A stretch of 64,000 bases of DNA from Acinetobacter nectaris CIP 110549 (GCF_000488215.1 NZ_KI530712.1:124001-188000); one strand, 5' to 3'; positions 19,138 to 29,043 are shown, counted from the first letter of the stretch. Notes: a model not told the origin generated them from the letters alone. Program-made: numbers and translations.

Positions 19138-19143
19138 ATTATA
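19138..19143 (-). promoter_or_regulatory. Probable -10 of the cyo operon promoter
   Basis: On the minus strand TATAAT occurs 53 bp before cyoA, giving a leader of about 45 nt. The -35 (about GACTTT/CTTTTA) is poor, so an activator or alternative -35 is possible. Motif-based only. Confidence 0.4.
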
Positions 19144-19235
19144 GTGACGGATGTCCTTAAAAGTCAGTGACACCGCTACTTTATAAGGCATTATGCCCTA
19201 TATTCGGGAGGGGCGCTACATTTACAAGGCGTAAA

Positions 19236-19276
19236 AAAAGGCAATTTAAATCCAACATAAAAAGTTGGATTTAAAT
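19236..19276 (-). terminator. Terminator of the GYF/RDD gene
   Basis: Perfect 13-bp stem ATTTAAATCCAAC/GTTGGATTTAAAT with a 7-nt loop. On the minus strand it is followed within 5 nt by TTTTTTT. It lies between the 19352 gene and the cyo promoter and isolates the two. Confidence 0.7.
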
Positions 19277-19351
19277 AGGTTTTGTTGAAAATTTTATAAA
19301 AAATAATATGTTATTGTATGTTTTTGTGTATTAGGGTCAGTTTCTTGTTGT

Positions 19352-20098
19352 TTATTTTTTATTCATTTTTATGACTTTTGTTTTTGCCAAACGGTCATGT
19401 AAGGTCTGTCTTTTATTACCAAAGCCTAGAACGTAATCTAAAATGGTAATAATAGGCATTGCAAATAGATTTAAGATAATAAAAACAATGCTTCGAATTA
19501 AAAAAATTCGAGTTAAATTCACACGTTGTTCTGTTTCTGCATCAACAATTTTAATTTTGGTAATGAGCTTGCCAATACTTTGTCCTTTACTGTTTAACAA
19601 AATCGCTTGAATAATCAGCATTGCAATAATATATATTCCCATTGCTTGCCAGCCTTGGGTTGGAATTGCATTTAGAAGCTGCTGCTGTAGTTCAGGGCTA
19701 AAACTACTTCCTTGGAATTTTTCGAGTTGACCTGCTGTTTCTTTAGTTAAAAAGAACGATGGCAACATAAATGCGGGTAACCATAGTAATAAATCTATAA
19801 TTTTTGCCAATGCGCGACTATTAATTGTTGCAAGGGTTGTGCTTTGAACAATGCTTTGCTTAGCAAAAGTATGATTTTGGCTACTATTTGTAGTCTGGTG
19901 AATATCTATTGGTGTATAGCCTTCAGGCTCATATTTGAGCTTGCCACGGGTGAGTTCGCCCAAAGGATGCCATTCACTCATTCCACTATGCCATGCTAAG
20001 TCGGTAAGTAGTACTTGCTGTGTTGCTAGCATTTGATTGACTTGTTCTAATGTATAAGGTCCAGCTTGTTGATTGTTACGAGCTAAATAAATTTGCAT
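19352..20098 (-). CDS. GYF_2- and RDD-domain membrane protein
   Basis: A 248-residue protein with two recognisable parts. Residues 1-50 match the bacterial GYF_2 fold (AGPYTLEQVNQMLA, then LAWHSGMSEWHPL), thought to bind peptides. From about 90 onward comes an RDD domain with three or four hydrophobic segments (RALAKIIDLLLWLP and KGQSIGKLITKIKIVD). RDD proteins are poorly understood; some act in ion transport. It is monocistronic between cyo and ppsA. Domain assignment is good; function is unknown. Confidence 0.85.
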   Translation of the reverse strand: MQIYLARNNQQAGPYTLEQVNQMLATQQVLLTDLAWHSGMSEWHPLGELTRGKLKYEPEGYTPIDIHQTTNSSQNHTFAKQSIVQSTTLATINSRALAKIIDLLLWLPAFMLPSFFLTKETAGQLEKFQGSSFSPELQQQLLNAIPTQGWQAMGIYIIAMLIIQAILLNSKGQSIGKLITKIKIVDAETEQRVNLTRIFLIRSIVFIILNLFAMPIITILDYVLGFGNKRQTLHDRLAKTKVIKMNKK

Positions 20099-20116
20099 AA
20101 AATGACCATCTCAAAA

Positions 20117-20147
20117 TAAAAAAGACCCTATAAAGGGTCTTTTTAAC
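20117..20147. terminator. Terminator between ppsA and the GYF/RDD gene
   Basis: Stem AGACCCT-ATAA-AGGGTCT with A and T tracts, 22 bp past the ppsA stop. Confidence 0.8.
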
Positions 20148-20169
20148 ATGTTTTTAAGCTAACTAAAAG

Positions 20170-22542
20170 TTATTTAACTTCTTCATTCGCTAGGAAGAAC
20201 CATGTATCAAGTACAGAATCTGGGTTTAGAGATACAGACTCGATTCCTTGCTCCATTAACCAGCGCGCAAGGTCAGGGTGATCTGAAGGCCCTTGTCCAC
20301 AGATACCAACATATTTTCCTGCTTTACGGCATGCTTGAATTGCCATTGAAAGAAGAGTTTTAACGGCTTCATCTCGTTCATCAAATAGTTGAGATACGAT
20401 ACCTGAATCACGATCTAGACCAAGTGTTAATTGTGTTAAGTCGTTAGATCCAATAGAGAAGCCATCAAAATGTTCTAAGAATTGGTCAGCCAATAATGCA
20501 TTTGTTGGTAACTCACACATCATAATAACTTTTAGGCCATTTTCACCACGTTTTAGACCATTTTCTGCAAGTAATTCAATAACACGTGCAGCTTCTTTTA
20601 CTGTACGTACAAATGGGATCATAATTTGAACATTAGTTAGACCCATTTCGTCACGAACTTTCTTCAGTGCACGGCATTCAAGCTCAAAGCAGTCACGGAA
20701 GTTATCAGAAACATAACGACTCGCACCACGGAAACCGAGCATTGGGTTTTCTTCTTCAGGCTCGTAAAGCTTACCACCAATAAGGTTGGCATATTCGTTT
20801 GACTTAAAGTCAGACATACGAACAATAACAGGTTTGTCACCAAATGCTGCTGCAAGTGTAGATACACCTTCTACAATTTTTTCCACGTAGAATTCTACAG
20901 GTGAGTTATATCCTGCTGTACGTGCAGCAACTGCGGCACGTGTTTCGCGAGGTAGACTGTCAATATTTAGCAGTGCTTTAGGGTGAACGCCAATCATACG
21001 GTTAATGATGAATTCAAGACGTGCTAGACCAATACCTTCATTTGGAATTTGAGCAAAGTCAAATGCACGATCAGGGTTACCAACATTCATCATAATCTTG
21101 AATGGAAGTTTCGGCATAGACTCAATTGAATTACGTTGAATCTCAAAGTCTAATAGACCTTCGTAAATGAAGCCTGTATCGCCTTCAGCACAAGAAACAG
21201 TAACAGCTTGACCATCTTTGAGAAGTTCAGTTGCATTACCACAACCTACAATTGCAGGAACGCCAAGTTCACGTGCAATAATCGCTGCGTGACATGTACG
21301 ACCACCGCGGTTTGTAACGATTGCCGCAGCACGTTTCATTACAGGTTCCCAGTCAGGGTCTGTCATGTCTGAAACAAGAACATCACCTGGTTGTACTTTA
21401 TCCATTTCATCAATTGATGTCACGATACGTACTTTACCTGAACCAATACGTTGTCCGATTGAGCGACCTTCTGCAATGACATTACCTTTTTGTTTGAGTA
21501 GGTAACGTTCCATTGTACTTGCATTTTGACGGCTTTTTACTGTTTCAGGACGTGCTTGTACGATGTATAAACGACTATCATCGCCATCTTTTGCCCACTC
21601 AATATCCATTGGTGAACCATAGTGCGCTTCGATAATCATTGCTTGTTTTGCAAGTTCGTGTAGTTCTTGATCTGTTAAAGAGAACTCTTGGCGGTCTTGT
21701 TTTTCAACATCTACAATAGAAACAGATTTACCAGCAGAGGCATCTGTACTATAAATCATTTTTTGGTGTTTAGAGCCAAGGTTACGACGAACAACCGCAT
21801 GTTTTTCGTTTTGTAGTAATGGTTTAGATAAGTAGAACTCATCTGGGTTTACAGCACCTTGTACCACCATTTCGCCAAGACCGTATGATGATGTAATAAA
21901 TACAACATCACGGAATCCAGATTCGGTATCTAATGTAAACATTACACCAGCCGCACCTGTTTCAGAGCGAACCATACGTTGAATACCTGCTGAAAGTGCA
22001 ACAAGCTTATGGTCGAATCCTTGGTGTACACGATATGCGATTGCACGATCGTTAAATAAAGAAGCAAATACTTCTTTGATGGCAATTAAAATATTATCAA
22101 TGCCACGAATATTTAGGAATGTTTCTTGTTGTCCTGCAAATGACGCATCAGGTAAATCTTCGGCAGTTGCAGAAGAGCGTACAGCAACAGCCATATCTGG
22201 GTTGCCACTAGAGAGTGTAGCAAATGCTTCGCGAACATCTTTTTCAAGTGACGCCGTTAATGGTGTGTCAATAATCCATTGACGGATTTTAGCGCCTGTT
22301 TCTGCAAGTGCGATAACATTGTCAACATCAAGTTGATCAAGTTCTGCTTGAATTTTTGCATTTAGGCCGCTTTGCTCAAGAAATTCACGATATGCTGCAG
22401 CAGTTGTGGCAAAACCACCTGGTACAGATACACCTGCATTAGAAAGGTGGCTGATCATTTCCCCTAAAGATGAGTTTTTCCCACCTACGAGTTCAACATC
22501 ATGCTTTCCTAATTTTTCTAGACCAATTACGCGCGATTCCAA
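20170..22542 (-). CDS. ppsA: Phosphoenolpyruvate synthase PpsA
   Basis: Makes PEP from pyruvate and ATP for gluconeogenesis, releasing AMP and phosphate. Length is 790 residues. The N-terminal ATP-grasp region begins [11 protein letters not shown], the swivelling phospho-His domain has [21 protein letters not shown] (His at about 417), and the C-terminal PEP-binding TIM barrel contains [17 protein letters not shown]. It is divergent from its own regulator ppsR, a common gammaproteobacterial arrangement. PEP synthase is expected to matter in acinetobacters, which grow mainly on organic acids. Confidence 0.98.
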   Translation of the reverse strand: MESRVIGLEKLGKHDVELVGGKNSSLGEMISHLSNAGVSVPGGFATTAAAYREFLEQSGLNAKIQAELDQLDVDNVIALAETGAKIRQWIIDTPLTASLEKDVREAFATLSSGNPDMAVAVRSSATAEDLPDASFAGQQETFLNIRGIDNILIAIKEVFASLFNDRAIAYRVHQGFDHKLVALSAGIQRMVRSETGAAGVMFTLDTESGFRDVVFITSSYGLGEMVVQGAVNPDEFYLSKPLLQNEKHAVVRRNLGSKHQKMIYSTDASAGKSVSIVDVEKQDRQEFSLTDQELHELAKQAMIIEAHYGSPMDIEWAKDGDDSRLYIVQARPETVKSRQNASTMERYLLKQKGNVIAEGRSIGQRIGSGKVRIVTSIDEMDKVQPGDVLVSDMTDPDWEPVMKRAAAIVTNRGGRTCHAAIIARELGVPAIVGCGNATELLKDGQAVTVSCAEGDTGFIYEGLLDFEIQRNSIESMPKLPFKIMMNVGNPDRAFDFAQIPNEGIGLARLEFIINRMIGVHPKALLNIDSLPRETRAAVAARTAGYNSPVEFYVEKIVEGVSTLAAAFGDKPVIVRMSDFKSNEYANLIGGKLYEPEEENPMLGFRGASRYVSDNFRDCFELECRALKKVRDEMGLTNVQIMIPFVRTVKEAARVIELLAENGLKRGENGLKVIMMCELPTNALLADQFLEHFDGFSIGSNDLTQLTLGLDRDSGIVSQLFDERDEAVKTLLSMAIQACRKAGKYVGICGQGPSDHPDLARWLMEQGIESVSLNPDSVLDTWFFLANEEVK

Positions 22543-22699
22543 AGTAGTCTCTCCACTTCTGCAGTATGTGATTCGTTATCTGCTTATGTTAAAAACATAA
22601 AAGAGCTTAGCTTTTTGGTGTGAAGCAAGCCATTGTTATGTAAGATGGCTTACTATAAAGAATATAGCGGCTTAAAACAAATATTTGAGGAGTTTTTTG

Positions 22700-23536
22700 A
22701 TGCCTGAAAGTAAACAAATCGAAAGAAGTGTATTTTTTATTTCCGATGGCACGGCAATTACAGCAGAAACTCTAGGACATTCTTTGTTAGCGCAGTTTCC
22801 AAATGTAAATTTTGATGTGCGTATTATTCCTTATATTTCTTCTGAAGAGGCTGCTTTAAGAGTCGTTGAAGAAATTAATGCTTGCCAGCAAGACGATGGT
22901 AAATTACCTCTCGTATTTGATACATTAATAGACCCTAATGTAAGGAATATTATTGGTACAGCAAATGCTGTCAATTTAGATGTCTTTGAGGGGTTGATTA
23001 GTAAGCTTGAGCAAGAGTTAGAGACATCACCAACAACATTGATTGGTCAAACCCATGCTGTCACTGATACTGAGTATTATAAAGCAAGGATAGATGCTGT
23101 TCACTTTGCACTTGATAATGATGATGGCGCACGTACAAGACATTATGACAAAGCAGATATTATTTTAATTGGTGTTTCTCGTTCGGGTAAAACGCCAACC
23201 TCAGTTTATTTGTCATTACAATTTGGTATTCGTGTTGCGAACTATCCGCTAACAGAAGAAGATTTGGATGATAATCGCTTGCCAAAAGTTTTAAGAGAGC
23301 ATAAGCATAAGCTTTTTGGTTTAATGATAGATGCAGATCGTTTGGTTGCGATAAGAACAGAGCGTCGTGCAGGTAGTCGTTATGCGAGTTATAATCAGTG
23401 CCAAATGGAACTACGCGCTGTAGAAGGAATTTATATTTCTGAAGGTATTCCTTATTTGAATGTTTCAGAAATGTCTATTGAAGAAATATCGACGCGGATA
23501 TTGCAAATTACAGGTTTGAAACGCCGTATTAGTTAA
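22700..23536 (+). CDS. ppsR: PEP synthase regulatory kinase/pyrophosphorylase PpsR
   Basis: A bifunctional enzyme (DUF299 family) that inactivates PpsA by ADP-dependent Thr phosphorylation and reactivates it by phosphorolysis. Length is 278 residues from the ATG at 22700, chosen over an in-frame TTG five codons upstream because GAGGAG sits 7 nt before it. The P-loop GVSRSGKTPTSVYL lies at about 150-163, and RREQRL-like substrate-contact residues are represented by RTERRAGSRYAS. Divergent from ppsA. Confidence 0.95.
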   Translation: MPESKQIERSVFFISDGTAITAETLGHSLLAQFPNVNFDVRIIPYISSEEAALRVVEEINACQQDDGKLPLVFDTLIDPNVRNIIGTANAVNLDVFEGLISKLEQELETSPTTLIGQTHAVTDTEYYKARIDAVHFALDNDDGARTRHYDKADIILIGVSRSGKTPTSVYLSLQFGIRVANYPLTEEDLDDNRLPKVLREHKHKLFGLMIDADRLVAIRTERRAGSRYASYNQCQMELRAVEGIYISEGIPYLNVSEMSIEEISTRILQITGLKRRIS

Positions 23537-23542
23537 TATGAA

Positions 23543-23567
23543 GAAAGGAGAGGAAACTCTCCTTTTC
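23543..23567. terminator. Bidirectional terminator ppsR / folE2
   Basis: Stem AAAGGAGAG-GAAA-CTCTCCTTT between the convergent genes; the downstream U-tract on the plus strand is interrupted (TTTTCTTT). Confidence 0.7.
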
Positions 23568-23568
23568 T

Positions 23569-24441
23569 TTAAGTGACTGTGGCATGGTCTAAGTAAGCAA
23601 CAGCATTATGTGAATGTAAGCTTTCTTGATGAGTCACTTTAATGTGCCATGTCTTATAATGATTTTGCATGAGTACATTTCCAATACGTCGAGCAGCATC
23701 TTCTACAAACATTAAATTTCCCCCATTTCTTTTTGAAAAAGCTTGTTCGTCAGCCCGTTTTACAGCAGTTTGTGTGGCTGTTTGCAATGTGTTTTCAATG
23801 AGGTTAATGAAAGCCAAAAAATCGATATCTTGATGGCTTACAGTAATAGAGGCAATACTTCTTTGACTATGTGGTGTTGCAACGGAGGCATTTTTTTGTA
23901 GCCATATTGCGACTTGATCGAGTGAAACTTGAGGATGGCCTATAAAGTCTTGATGAAATTGGTCTGTAATAAGCTGCCGTGAAAGGGCTGCTGAACATGG
24001 ACAAGTAGATGAGTAGTCGATATCTATAGTTGAATTGAATGAGATTTGATCTTTATTGAGCTGAATATCCATTTCAACTTTATAGTATTTCCATCCTGAT
24101 ATATTTCTAGTTATGAGTGCATTACGTTGAATAGGCAGATTAAATGTGAGCTTTAGGTGCACCTGTGTTGCATGACAGTCTTCATGTGTCTTGAGTATCT
24201 TTTCGAGTATTGTCTGAATTTTAGTATGCTGAATTTCTTTTAACTCTTGTAATTCTAAAAACAAACGCGACATATGAATACCTTTCGCATCTGCTTTAGG
24301 TAAGTTGATATGAATGTCAGCGAAGCATTCTACAGGGTAGCTCTTATAGGTGAGTGGTAGTGCAATTTTTTCCATACCTACCCATGTTAAGGGAAGAGTA
24401 TGTTGAGCATGATTGTCTTTTGAGATATCAGGAAGAGGCAT
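23569..24441 (-). CDS. folE2: Zinc-independent GTP cyclohydrolase FolE2 (type IB)
   Basis: Converts GTP to dihydroneopterin triphosphate, the first step of folate and queuosine-precursor synthesis. Type IB enzymes can use metals other than zinc and typically replace FolE when zinc is scarce. Length is 290 residues. The metal-ligand Cys region is STCPCSAALSRQL (about 147-159), and SVATPHSQRSIASI with the conserved His follows at about 190-203. A perfect Zur palindrome lies 26 bp before the start, so repression by zinc-loaded Zur is very likely. Confidence 0.96.
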   Translation of the reverse strand: MPLPDISKDNHAQHTLPLTWVGMEKIALPLTYKSYPVECFADIHINLPKADAKGIHMSRLFLELQELKEIQHTKIQTILEKILKTHEDCHATQVHLKLTFNLPIQRNALITRNISGWKYYKVEMDIQLNKDQISFNSTIDIDYSSTCPCSAALSRQLITDQFHQDFIGHPQVSLDQVAIWLQKNASVATPHSQRSIASITVSHQDIDFLAFINLIENTLQTATQTAVKRADEQAFSKRNGGNLMFVEDAARRIGNVLMQNHYKTWHIKVTHQESLHSHNAVAYLDHATVT

Positions 24442-24464
24442 AAAATAAGAGACTGCTTAATGTT

Positions 24465-24482
24465 ATGTTATAATATAACATT
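24465..24482 (-). promoter_or_regulatory. Zur box upstream of folE2
   Basis: The palindrome TGTTATA-A-TATAACA (core GTTATA-N-TATAAC at 24467-24479) matches the gammaproteobacterial Zur operator. It lies 26-38 bp before the folE2 start, where a repressor would block transcription. A larger inverted repeat (CTTAATGTTAT/ATAACATTAAG, 24456-24485) overlaps it and could double as a terminator stem for the upstream gene. Confidence 0.85.
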
Positions 24483-24502
24483 AAGCGAGTGATTTGAATA
24501 TA

Positions 24503-25273
24503 TTATTCGGGGATAATTTCTCCGCACAGCGAGCTGCGCCAAGAGTGACTATAGCCCCATGTACGATAGCCTAAAGTATCTATATGAATTTGCCCAGATT
24601 CATATACACCGAGCCCCATGTTAAATGCTTTACCATTTTGTTGCCAAAAACGACATAGTTTCATTTTAGTGTTATGAATGAGGATTTCATCTTCAGGCGT
24701 TGGCTGTTCAGGGCCTATTCTAAAGTCAATTGCAGCATTTTTTACATGGCTTGATGTTCGGGCACCACCTGCACATTTATTTAAGAAAGGAGATCTATAA
24801 CTAGATGTCACTTCAACATTTGGAATAATTCCTTGTTGGCGTAAGTAATGCAATAGTTTGAGTGTTGGGACTGCATTTTGCCATACCTCTGCAGGAGGAA
24901 CTTCATACTCTGTATAGTTACATTGCTGCCAATCTCTCGCAGAGCGGAGCATTTGATAATCAGGAACAATAAAATCAGCCTGATTTCGACTCAAGAAAGC
25001 TTTATATGAGTTTACAAGTTGTTGATGATCGACCTGACTTAGCCATGCAGTATATGTTTCAGGGGCAGGCTGTCGAATTGTTTTTTCTATTGTAAGTGTT
25101 GGTGGTTGTTCAATGATCTGAGGTGTTAATGGTGTAGCTGGTGTCGTCAGAGTAGATGTACTTTTAGGGATTGTTTTTGGTGTGGCAGGTTTGACCATCT
25201 GCTCTGAGGTACAACCATTGAGTGCTAAAAAGCTTAAAAAAATGCTAAAAGAGCCTAAGGATATAAATTTCAT
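24503..25273 (-). CDS. zrlA: Zinc-regulated M15-type peptidase lipoprotein, ZrlA-like
   Basis: A 256-residue lipoprotein precursor. The lipobox LALNGC puts the lipidated Cys at about 21, then comes a Pro/Thr-rich linker to about 70. The C-terminal peptidase domain shows the M15/VanY zinc signature: VTSSYRSPFLNKC, then SSHVKNAAIDFRIG and a final GQIHIDTLGYRTWG. It presumably trims peptidoglycan stem peptides in the periplasm. A. baumannii ZrlA is a Zur-controlled peptidase lipoprotein that supports the envelope in zinc starvation. This gene fits in family, lipobox and Zur box, but orthology is inferred. Confidence 0.82.
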   Translation of the reverse strand: MKFISLGSFSIFLSFLALNGCTSEQMVKPATPKTIPKSTSTLTTPATPLTPQIIEQPPTLTIEKTIRQPAPETYTAWLSQVDHQQLVNSYKAFLSRNQADFIVPDYQMLRSARDWQQCNYTEYEVPPAEVWQNAVPTLKLLHYLRQQGIIPNVEVTSSYRSPFLNKCAGGARTSSHVKNAAIDFRIGPEQPTPEDEILIHNTKMKLCRFWQQNGKAFNMGLGVYESGQIHIDTLGYRTWGYSHSWRSSLCGEIIPE

Positions 25274-25310
25274 TGGACAATCGAGTCAATATATTCATCA
25301 ATAATATAGT

Positions 25311-25326
25311 TGTTATACTATAACGA
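25311..25326 (-). promoter_or_regulatory. Zur box upstream of the ZrlA-like gene
   Basis: A perfect 13-bp palindrome GTTATA-C-TATAAC (25312-25324), same architecture as the folE2 site, 39 bp before the start codon. The MFS gene on the other side starts about 280 bp away. Confidence 0.82.
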
Positions 25327-25605
25327 GTTAAAAAATGTCGTTTATTTATGTTTAATTAAGTGATTGTACGTTGCCTTTCAATAGATAATATCTGCAATAT
25401 TTAGTTATTAAAGACCTTATTGAGTTAATCTGTTTGAATAAGTATTACCTTTTATAAAAGTGTTTATTAAGAATTTTAAAGTTTTACTGTTATCTAAATA
25501 ATATAGTATAATCGTTAAAAACAAAAAAGATGTTCTAATTCATTGTCTTATTTAAAAGATATACCGTTTTTCTGCCAACTCGACTGCAAATAGGTTAATC
25601 AATTT
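25327..25605. other. AT-rich intergenic region between zrlA-like gene and MFS gene
   Basis: About 280 bp with no ORF or clear hairpin. AGTATAAT near 25503-25510 is a possible -10 for the MFS gene. Confidence 0.4.
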
Positions 25606-26811
25606 ATGCCATCATCTAAAACGTTGAATACTAAATTTTTATATAAAACCCATATACAGCGTCGAGCAACAAGACTTAGCTTCTTTAACCTTGGTTTTGC
25701 GATGGCATCGTGGGCACCACTTATTCCATTTGTGAAGCAACGTTTGGGACTTGACCATGAAGACTTAGGTATGCTCATTCTATGTATTGGTATTGGCTCT
25801 ATGCTCGCAATGCCTTTGGCAGGAATGCTGATTCAGCGAGTTGGATGCCGCTTCATTATTTCGATTGCATCAATTATTTTTGTGTTGGCTTTGCCTTTAA
25901 TTGGCGGTTTAAATAATACAATTGCTATGGCTGCTGTGCTCACGGTATTTGGTATGGCTTCTGGTGCAACTGGTGTAGCTATTAACTTACAAGCTGTACT
26001 TGTCGAAAAGAAAAGTGTTAAGCCTTTAATGTCGAACTTTCATGGCATGTGCAGTTTAGGCGGTTTAGTTTCTGCTTTAACGATGACAGGTCTACTCTCA
26101 ATTCATTTGAGTGCTTTACATAGTGCTTATGTACTTAGTGCACTCGTTGCAATTATTGCCTTATGTTCTGCGCCTGCGGGCTTAACTCAAGTTGCAGATT
26201 CAAATACACAAACAGATGAAGCTACAGCCCCTAAGAAAAGAAAGGTGGGATTTCCACATCCTATTATTTTAGTGTTAGGTATGATGTGTTTTATCACCTT
26301 TTTAACGGAAGGTGCAGCACTCGATTGGAGTGGCGTGTATTTAACAACAAATTATCAAGTACCGCTTTCAATAGCAGGCTTAGCATATGGTTTCTTTGCT
26401 ACAACAATGACTCTAGGGCGCTTCTCAGGTCATTATATGATGAGAGTTTTGGGTGAAAAAAATCTGATCTTATTTAGCTCAATTTGTGCTGCGTTGGGTA
26501 TGGCAATAGTCGTTGTTGCTCCTGTGTGGCATTTAGTTTTACTTGGCTATGCTTTGGTTGGATTAGGGTCTTCAAATGTTGTACCTGTATTGTTTTCTCG
26601 AGTGGGTCGTCAAAACTTTACACCTAAAGCACAAGCCTTGTCGTACGTCTCTAGTATTGCCTATTCGGGGGTATTGTGTGGCCCTGCATTAATTGGTTTT
26701 GTGGGACAGCATGTTGGACTTACAGTAGTCTTTACGGGTATAGCTGTATGTTTATTGCTTATTGCCATTTGTAATAAGTTTACAATGGTGGGAGAAGGTG
26801 CATCTCATTAA
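25606..26811 (+). CDS. Major facilitator superfamily transporter, YbjJ-like
   Basis: A 401-residue permease with 12 predicted helices. The pattern is GFAMASWAPLIPFVKQRLGL in the first helix/loop and a cytoplasmic loop in the middle (DSNTQTDEATAPKKRKVGFP, about 200-219). This subgroup resembles E. coli YbjJ, whose substrate is unknown. It is monocistronic. Its closeness to the zrlA-like gene is the only hint of zinc control, and the Zur box is far from its start, so I would not claim it. Confidence 0.85.
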   Translation: MPSSKTLNTKFLYKTHIQRRATRLSFFNLGFAMASWAPLIPFVKQRLGLDHEDLGMLILCIGIGSMLAMPLAGMLIQRVGCRFIISIASIIFVLALPLIGGLNNTIAMAAVLTVFGMASGATGVAINLQAVLVEKKSVKPLMSNFHGMCSLGGLVSALTMTGLLSIHLSALHSAYVLSALVAIIALCSAPAGLTQVADSNTQTDEATAPKKRKVGFPHPIILVLGMMCFITFLTEGAALDWSGVYLTTNYQVPLSIAGLAYGFFATTMTLGRFSGHYMMRVLGEKNLILFSSICAALGMAIVVVAPVWHLVLLGYALVGLGSSNVVPVLFSRVGRQNFTPKAQALSYVSSIAYSGVLCGPALIGFVGQHVGLTVVFTGIAVCLLLIAICNKFTMVGEGASH

Positions 26812-26967
26812 TTGTGAAATATTTCTTGAATTAAAGAGCGTAGTATTTTGTTTTTATTGCATAATCTGATAATTCTATGATTTTAGAGGAAGAATCGTTA
26901 AACTATGTGCAATAAATAATGTCTGTGCATGGTTTTCCATCACATTTTGATTTGAGATTGGTACACA

Positions 26968-28056
26968 ATGAAAGAGTCGCTACGTCTACGATTAGAACAA
27001 CTTTCTGATAGACACGAAGAGCTAACAGCACTATTGGCTGATGCTGAAGTGATTTCTGATAATAAACGCTTCCGTCAGTTATCACGTGAACACAGTGATT
27101 TAACAGAATTGACAGAAGTTTGGAATAGCTACTGTCAAGCTGAAGCAGATATTAAAACTGCTGAAGAGATGTTATCTGATCCTGATTTTAAGGAAATGGC
27201 ACAAGAAGAGATCCGAGAAAATCAAGCGATTATTGCTGAATTAGAAGATCGTTTAAATATTCTTATGATTCCTAAAGACCCAAATGATGCCAATGCAGCT
27301 TATTTGGAAATTCGTGCAGGAACTGGTGGTGATGAAGCTGCTATTTTCTCAGGTGATTTGTACCGTATGTATAGCAAGTATGCCGAAACTCAGGGTTGGA
27401 GAGTAGAAGTACTTTCTGAAAATGAGGGTGAGCATGGTGGCTATAAAGAGGTAATTTGCCGTGTAAATGGTGAAGGTGTTTACGGTCGCTTGAAGTTTGA
27501 AAGTGGTGCGCACCGTGTTCAACGTGTTCCTGCGACTGAATCGCAAGGTCGTGTACATACTTCTGCGTGTACTGTTGCAATCTTACCTGAGGTAGATGTT
27601 GATACGACAGTAGACATTAACCCTTCAGATTTAAGAATTGATACATACCGTGCTTCAGGTGCAGGTGGGCAGCACATTAACAAAACTGACTCAGCAGTAC
27701 GTATTACACATATTCCAACAGGCGTGGTTGTCGAATGTCAGGAAGAGCGTTCACAACATAAGAATAAGGCAAAGGCATTGGCTTTACTTGCATCTCGTTT
27801 AGAAAATGCAAAACGTCAAGAGCAAGAAAATGCAACTTCTGAAATGCGCCGTGATTTAGTTGGTTCAGGTGATCGTTCAGAGCGTATTCGTACTTATAAT
27901 TATCCTCAAGGTCGTATGACAGATCATCGTATTAACTTGACGCTCTATAAATTAGAGGCAATTGTTGAGGGTGATTTAAATGAGCTACTTGATAGTTTGC
28001 ATAGAGAGTATCAAGCAGATCAGCTTGCTTTACTTGCACAGCAAAATGGTGGCTAA
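26968..28056 (+). CDS. prfA: Peptide chain release factor 1
   Basis: Terminates translation at UAA and UAG. Length is 362 residues. The stop-codon-reading motif appears as VPATES (PxT) at about 187-192. The catalytic loop [20 protein letters not shown], with GGQ at about 232-234, promotes peptidyl-tRNA hydrolysis. It is followed within 3 bp by prmC, which methylates the GGQ glutamine, so the two form an operon. Confidence 0.98.
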   Translation: MKESLRLRLEQLSDRHEELTALLADAEVISDNKRFRQLSREHSDLTELTEVWNSYCQAEADIKTAEEMLSDPDFKEMAQEEIRENQAIIAELEDRLNILMIPKDPNDANAAYLEIRAGTGGDEAAIFSGDLYRMYSKYAETQGWRVEVLSENEGEHGGYKEVICRVNGEGVYGRLKFESGAHRVQRVPATESQGRVHTSACTVAILPEVDVDTTVDINPSDLRIDTYRASGAGGQHINKTDSAVRITHIPTGVVVECQEERSQHKNKAKALALLASRLENAKRQEQENATSEMRRDLVGSGDRSERIRTYNYPQGRMTDHRINLTLYKLEAIVEGDLNELLDSLHREYQADQLALLAQQNGG

Positions 28057-28059
28057 TTG

Positions 28060-28884
28060 ATGATGAAGATTGCACAAGCACTGAACCTTTATGGAGAAGT
28101 AGATAGTTATGAGCGCCAAGAAGCAGTTTGGTTGCTTGAGCATATCTTAAAATTAAACGCATTTGAGTTAAAAATGCGCTTAGATAAATTTTTGACAGAA
28201 TCTCAAATGCAAGAGTATCAAGCTGCATTAAAAAGATTATCTGAGGGTGAACCATTAGCTTATGTTATTGGTTCACAGCCTTTTTGGACACTTGATCTTA
28301 AAGTCACAAAAGATACTTTAGTTCCAAGACCTGATACCGAGATTGTTGTTGAAACAATTTTAAACGACTTAGTACTGCCAGATCACGCTTCGGTTATTGA
28401 TTTGGGGACAGGGTCTGGGGCAATTGCACTGTCTTTAGCAAAAGAAAAGCCTGATTGGTCTGTATTGGCTACAGATATCTATATGCCTACACTTGAAGTT
28501 GCAAAAGAAAATGCGTACAAGCATGCACTTAAAAATGTGACATTTTTGTGCAGTGAGTGGTATACATCTATTCCAAAGCAGAAATTTGATTTAATTGTTT
28601 CAAACCCGCCTTATATTGCAGAAAGTGATAGCCATTTATTGGCGTTAGAAACAGAGCCATATCGTGCACTGGTCAGTGCTAATAATGGTCTAGCCGATTT
28701 AATAGAGCTTATTCATGGCGCTAAATCTTGGCTAAATCCTAATGGCTGGATTGTACTAGAGCATGGTTATGATCAAGCAGCCATCGTACAAACATATTGC
28801 AAAAATGCAAAACTTTCTCATGTGCATACTGTAAAAGATTATGGTGGTAATGATCGCGTAACGCTTGCTCAATATCTTGTTTAA
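28060..28884 (+). CDS. prmC: Release factor glutamine methyltransferase PrmC
   Basis: N5-methylates the glutamine of the GGQ motif in release factors, using SAM. Length is 274 residues from ATG 28060 (a second ATG follows directly; an in-frame TTG precedes it). The SAM-binding motif VIDLGTGSGAIALSLA is at about 110-125 and the catalytic NPPY tetrad in LIVSNPPYIAES is at about 180-191. It is encoded directly after its substrate prfA. Confidence 0.97.
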   Translation: MMKIAQALNLYGEVDSYERQEAVWLLEHILKLNAFELKMRLDKFLTESQMQEYQAALKRLSEGEPLAYVIGSQPFWTLDLKVTKDTLVPRPDTEIVVETILNDLVLPDHASVIDLGTGSGAIALSLAKEKPDWSVLATDIYMPTLEVAKENAYKHALKNVTFLCSEWYTSIPKQKFDLIVSNPPYIAESDSHLLALETEPYRALVSANNGLADLIELIHGAKSWLNPNGWIVLEHGYDQAAIVQTYCKNAKLSHVHTVKDYGGNDRVTLAQYLV

Positions 28885-28965
28885 GGCTGTTTGTAATTAT
28901 ATTTAAGCTTCTGTTTATAAATCAAATTACTTACAGGTTTTATTTTACAGATTTATGATATACTT
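28885..28965. other. Upstream part of the prmC-purine permease intergenic region
   Basis: It contains CTTACA (28930-28935) and TATGAT (28954-28959) with an 18-bp spacer, a plausible promoter for the short transcript described next. No ORF of note. Confidence 0.35.
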
Positions 28966-29043
28966 ACATAAGTAATACATTTGCCGTTGAATGACTATTG
29001 AGCATTATGTAGGAAGAATGAGCTGCGTTTTGCAGCTTTTTTT
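28966..29043 (+). ncRNA. Candidate short RNA or terminated leader upstream of the purine permease
   Basis: A clean intrinsic terminator (AGCTGC-GTTTT-GCAGCT then T7, 29021-29043) lies about 140 bp after prmC and 145 bp before the permease. A possible promoter lies about 55 bp before it. This would give a transcript of about 78 nt, or the terminator may only end prfA-prmC. I find no match to the purine riboswitch cores I know. Evidence is structural only. Confidence 0.35.

Noticed and set aside
25311..25605. Zur control of the MFS gene
   Set aside because: The Zur box lies about 280 bp before its start, too far for a simple repression site, and is well explained by the ZrlA-like gene.
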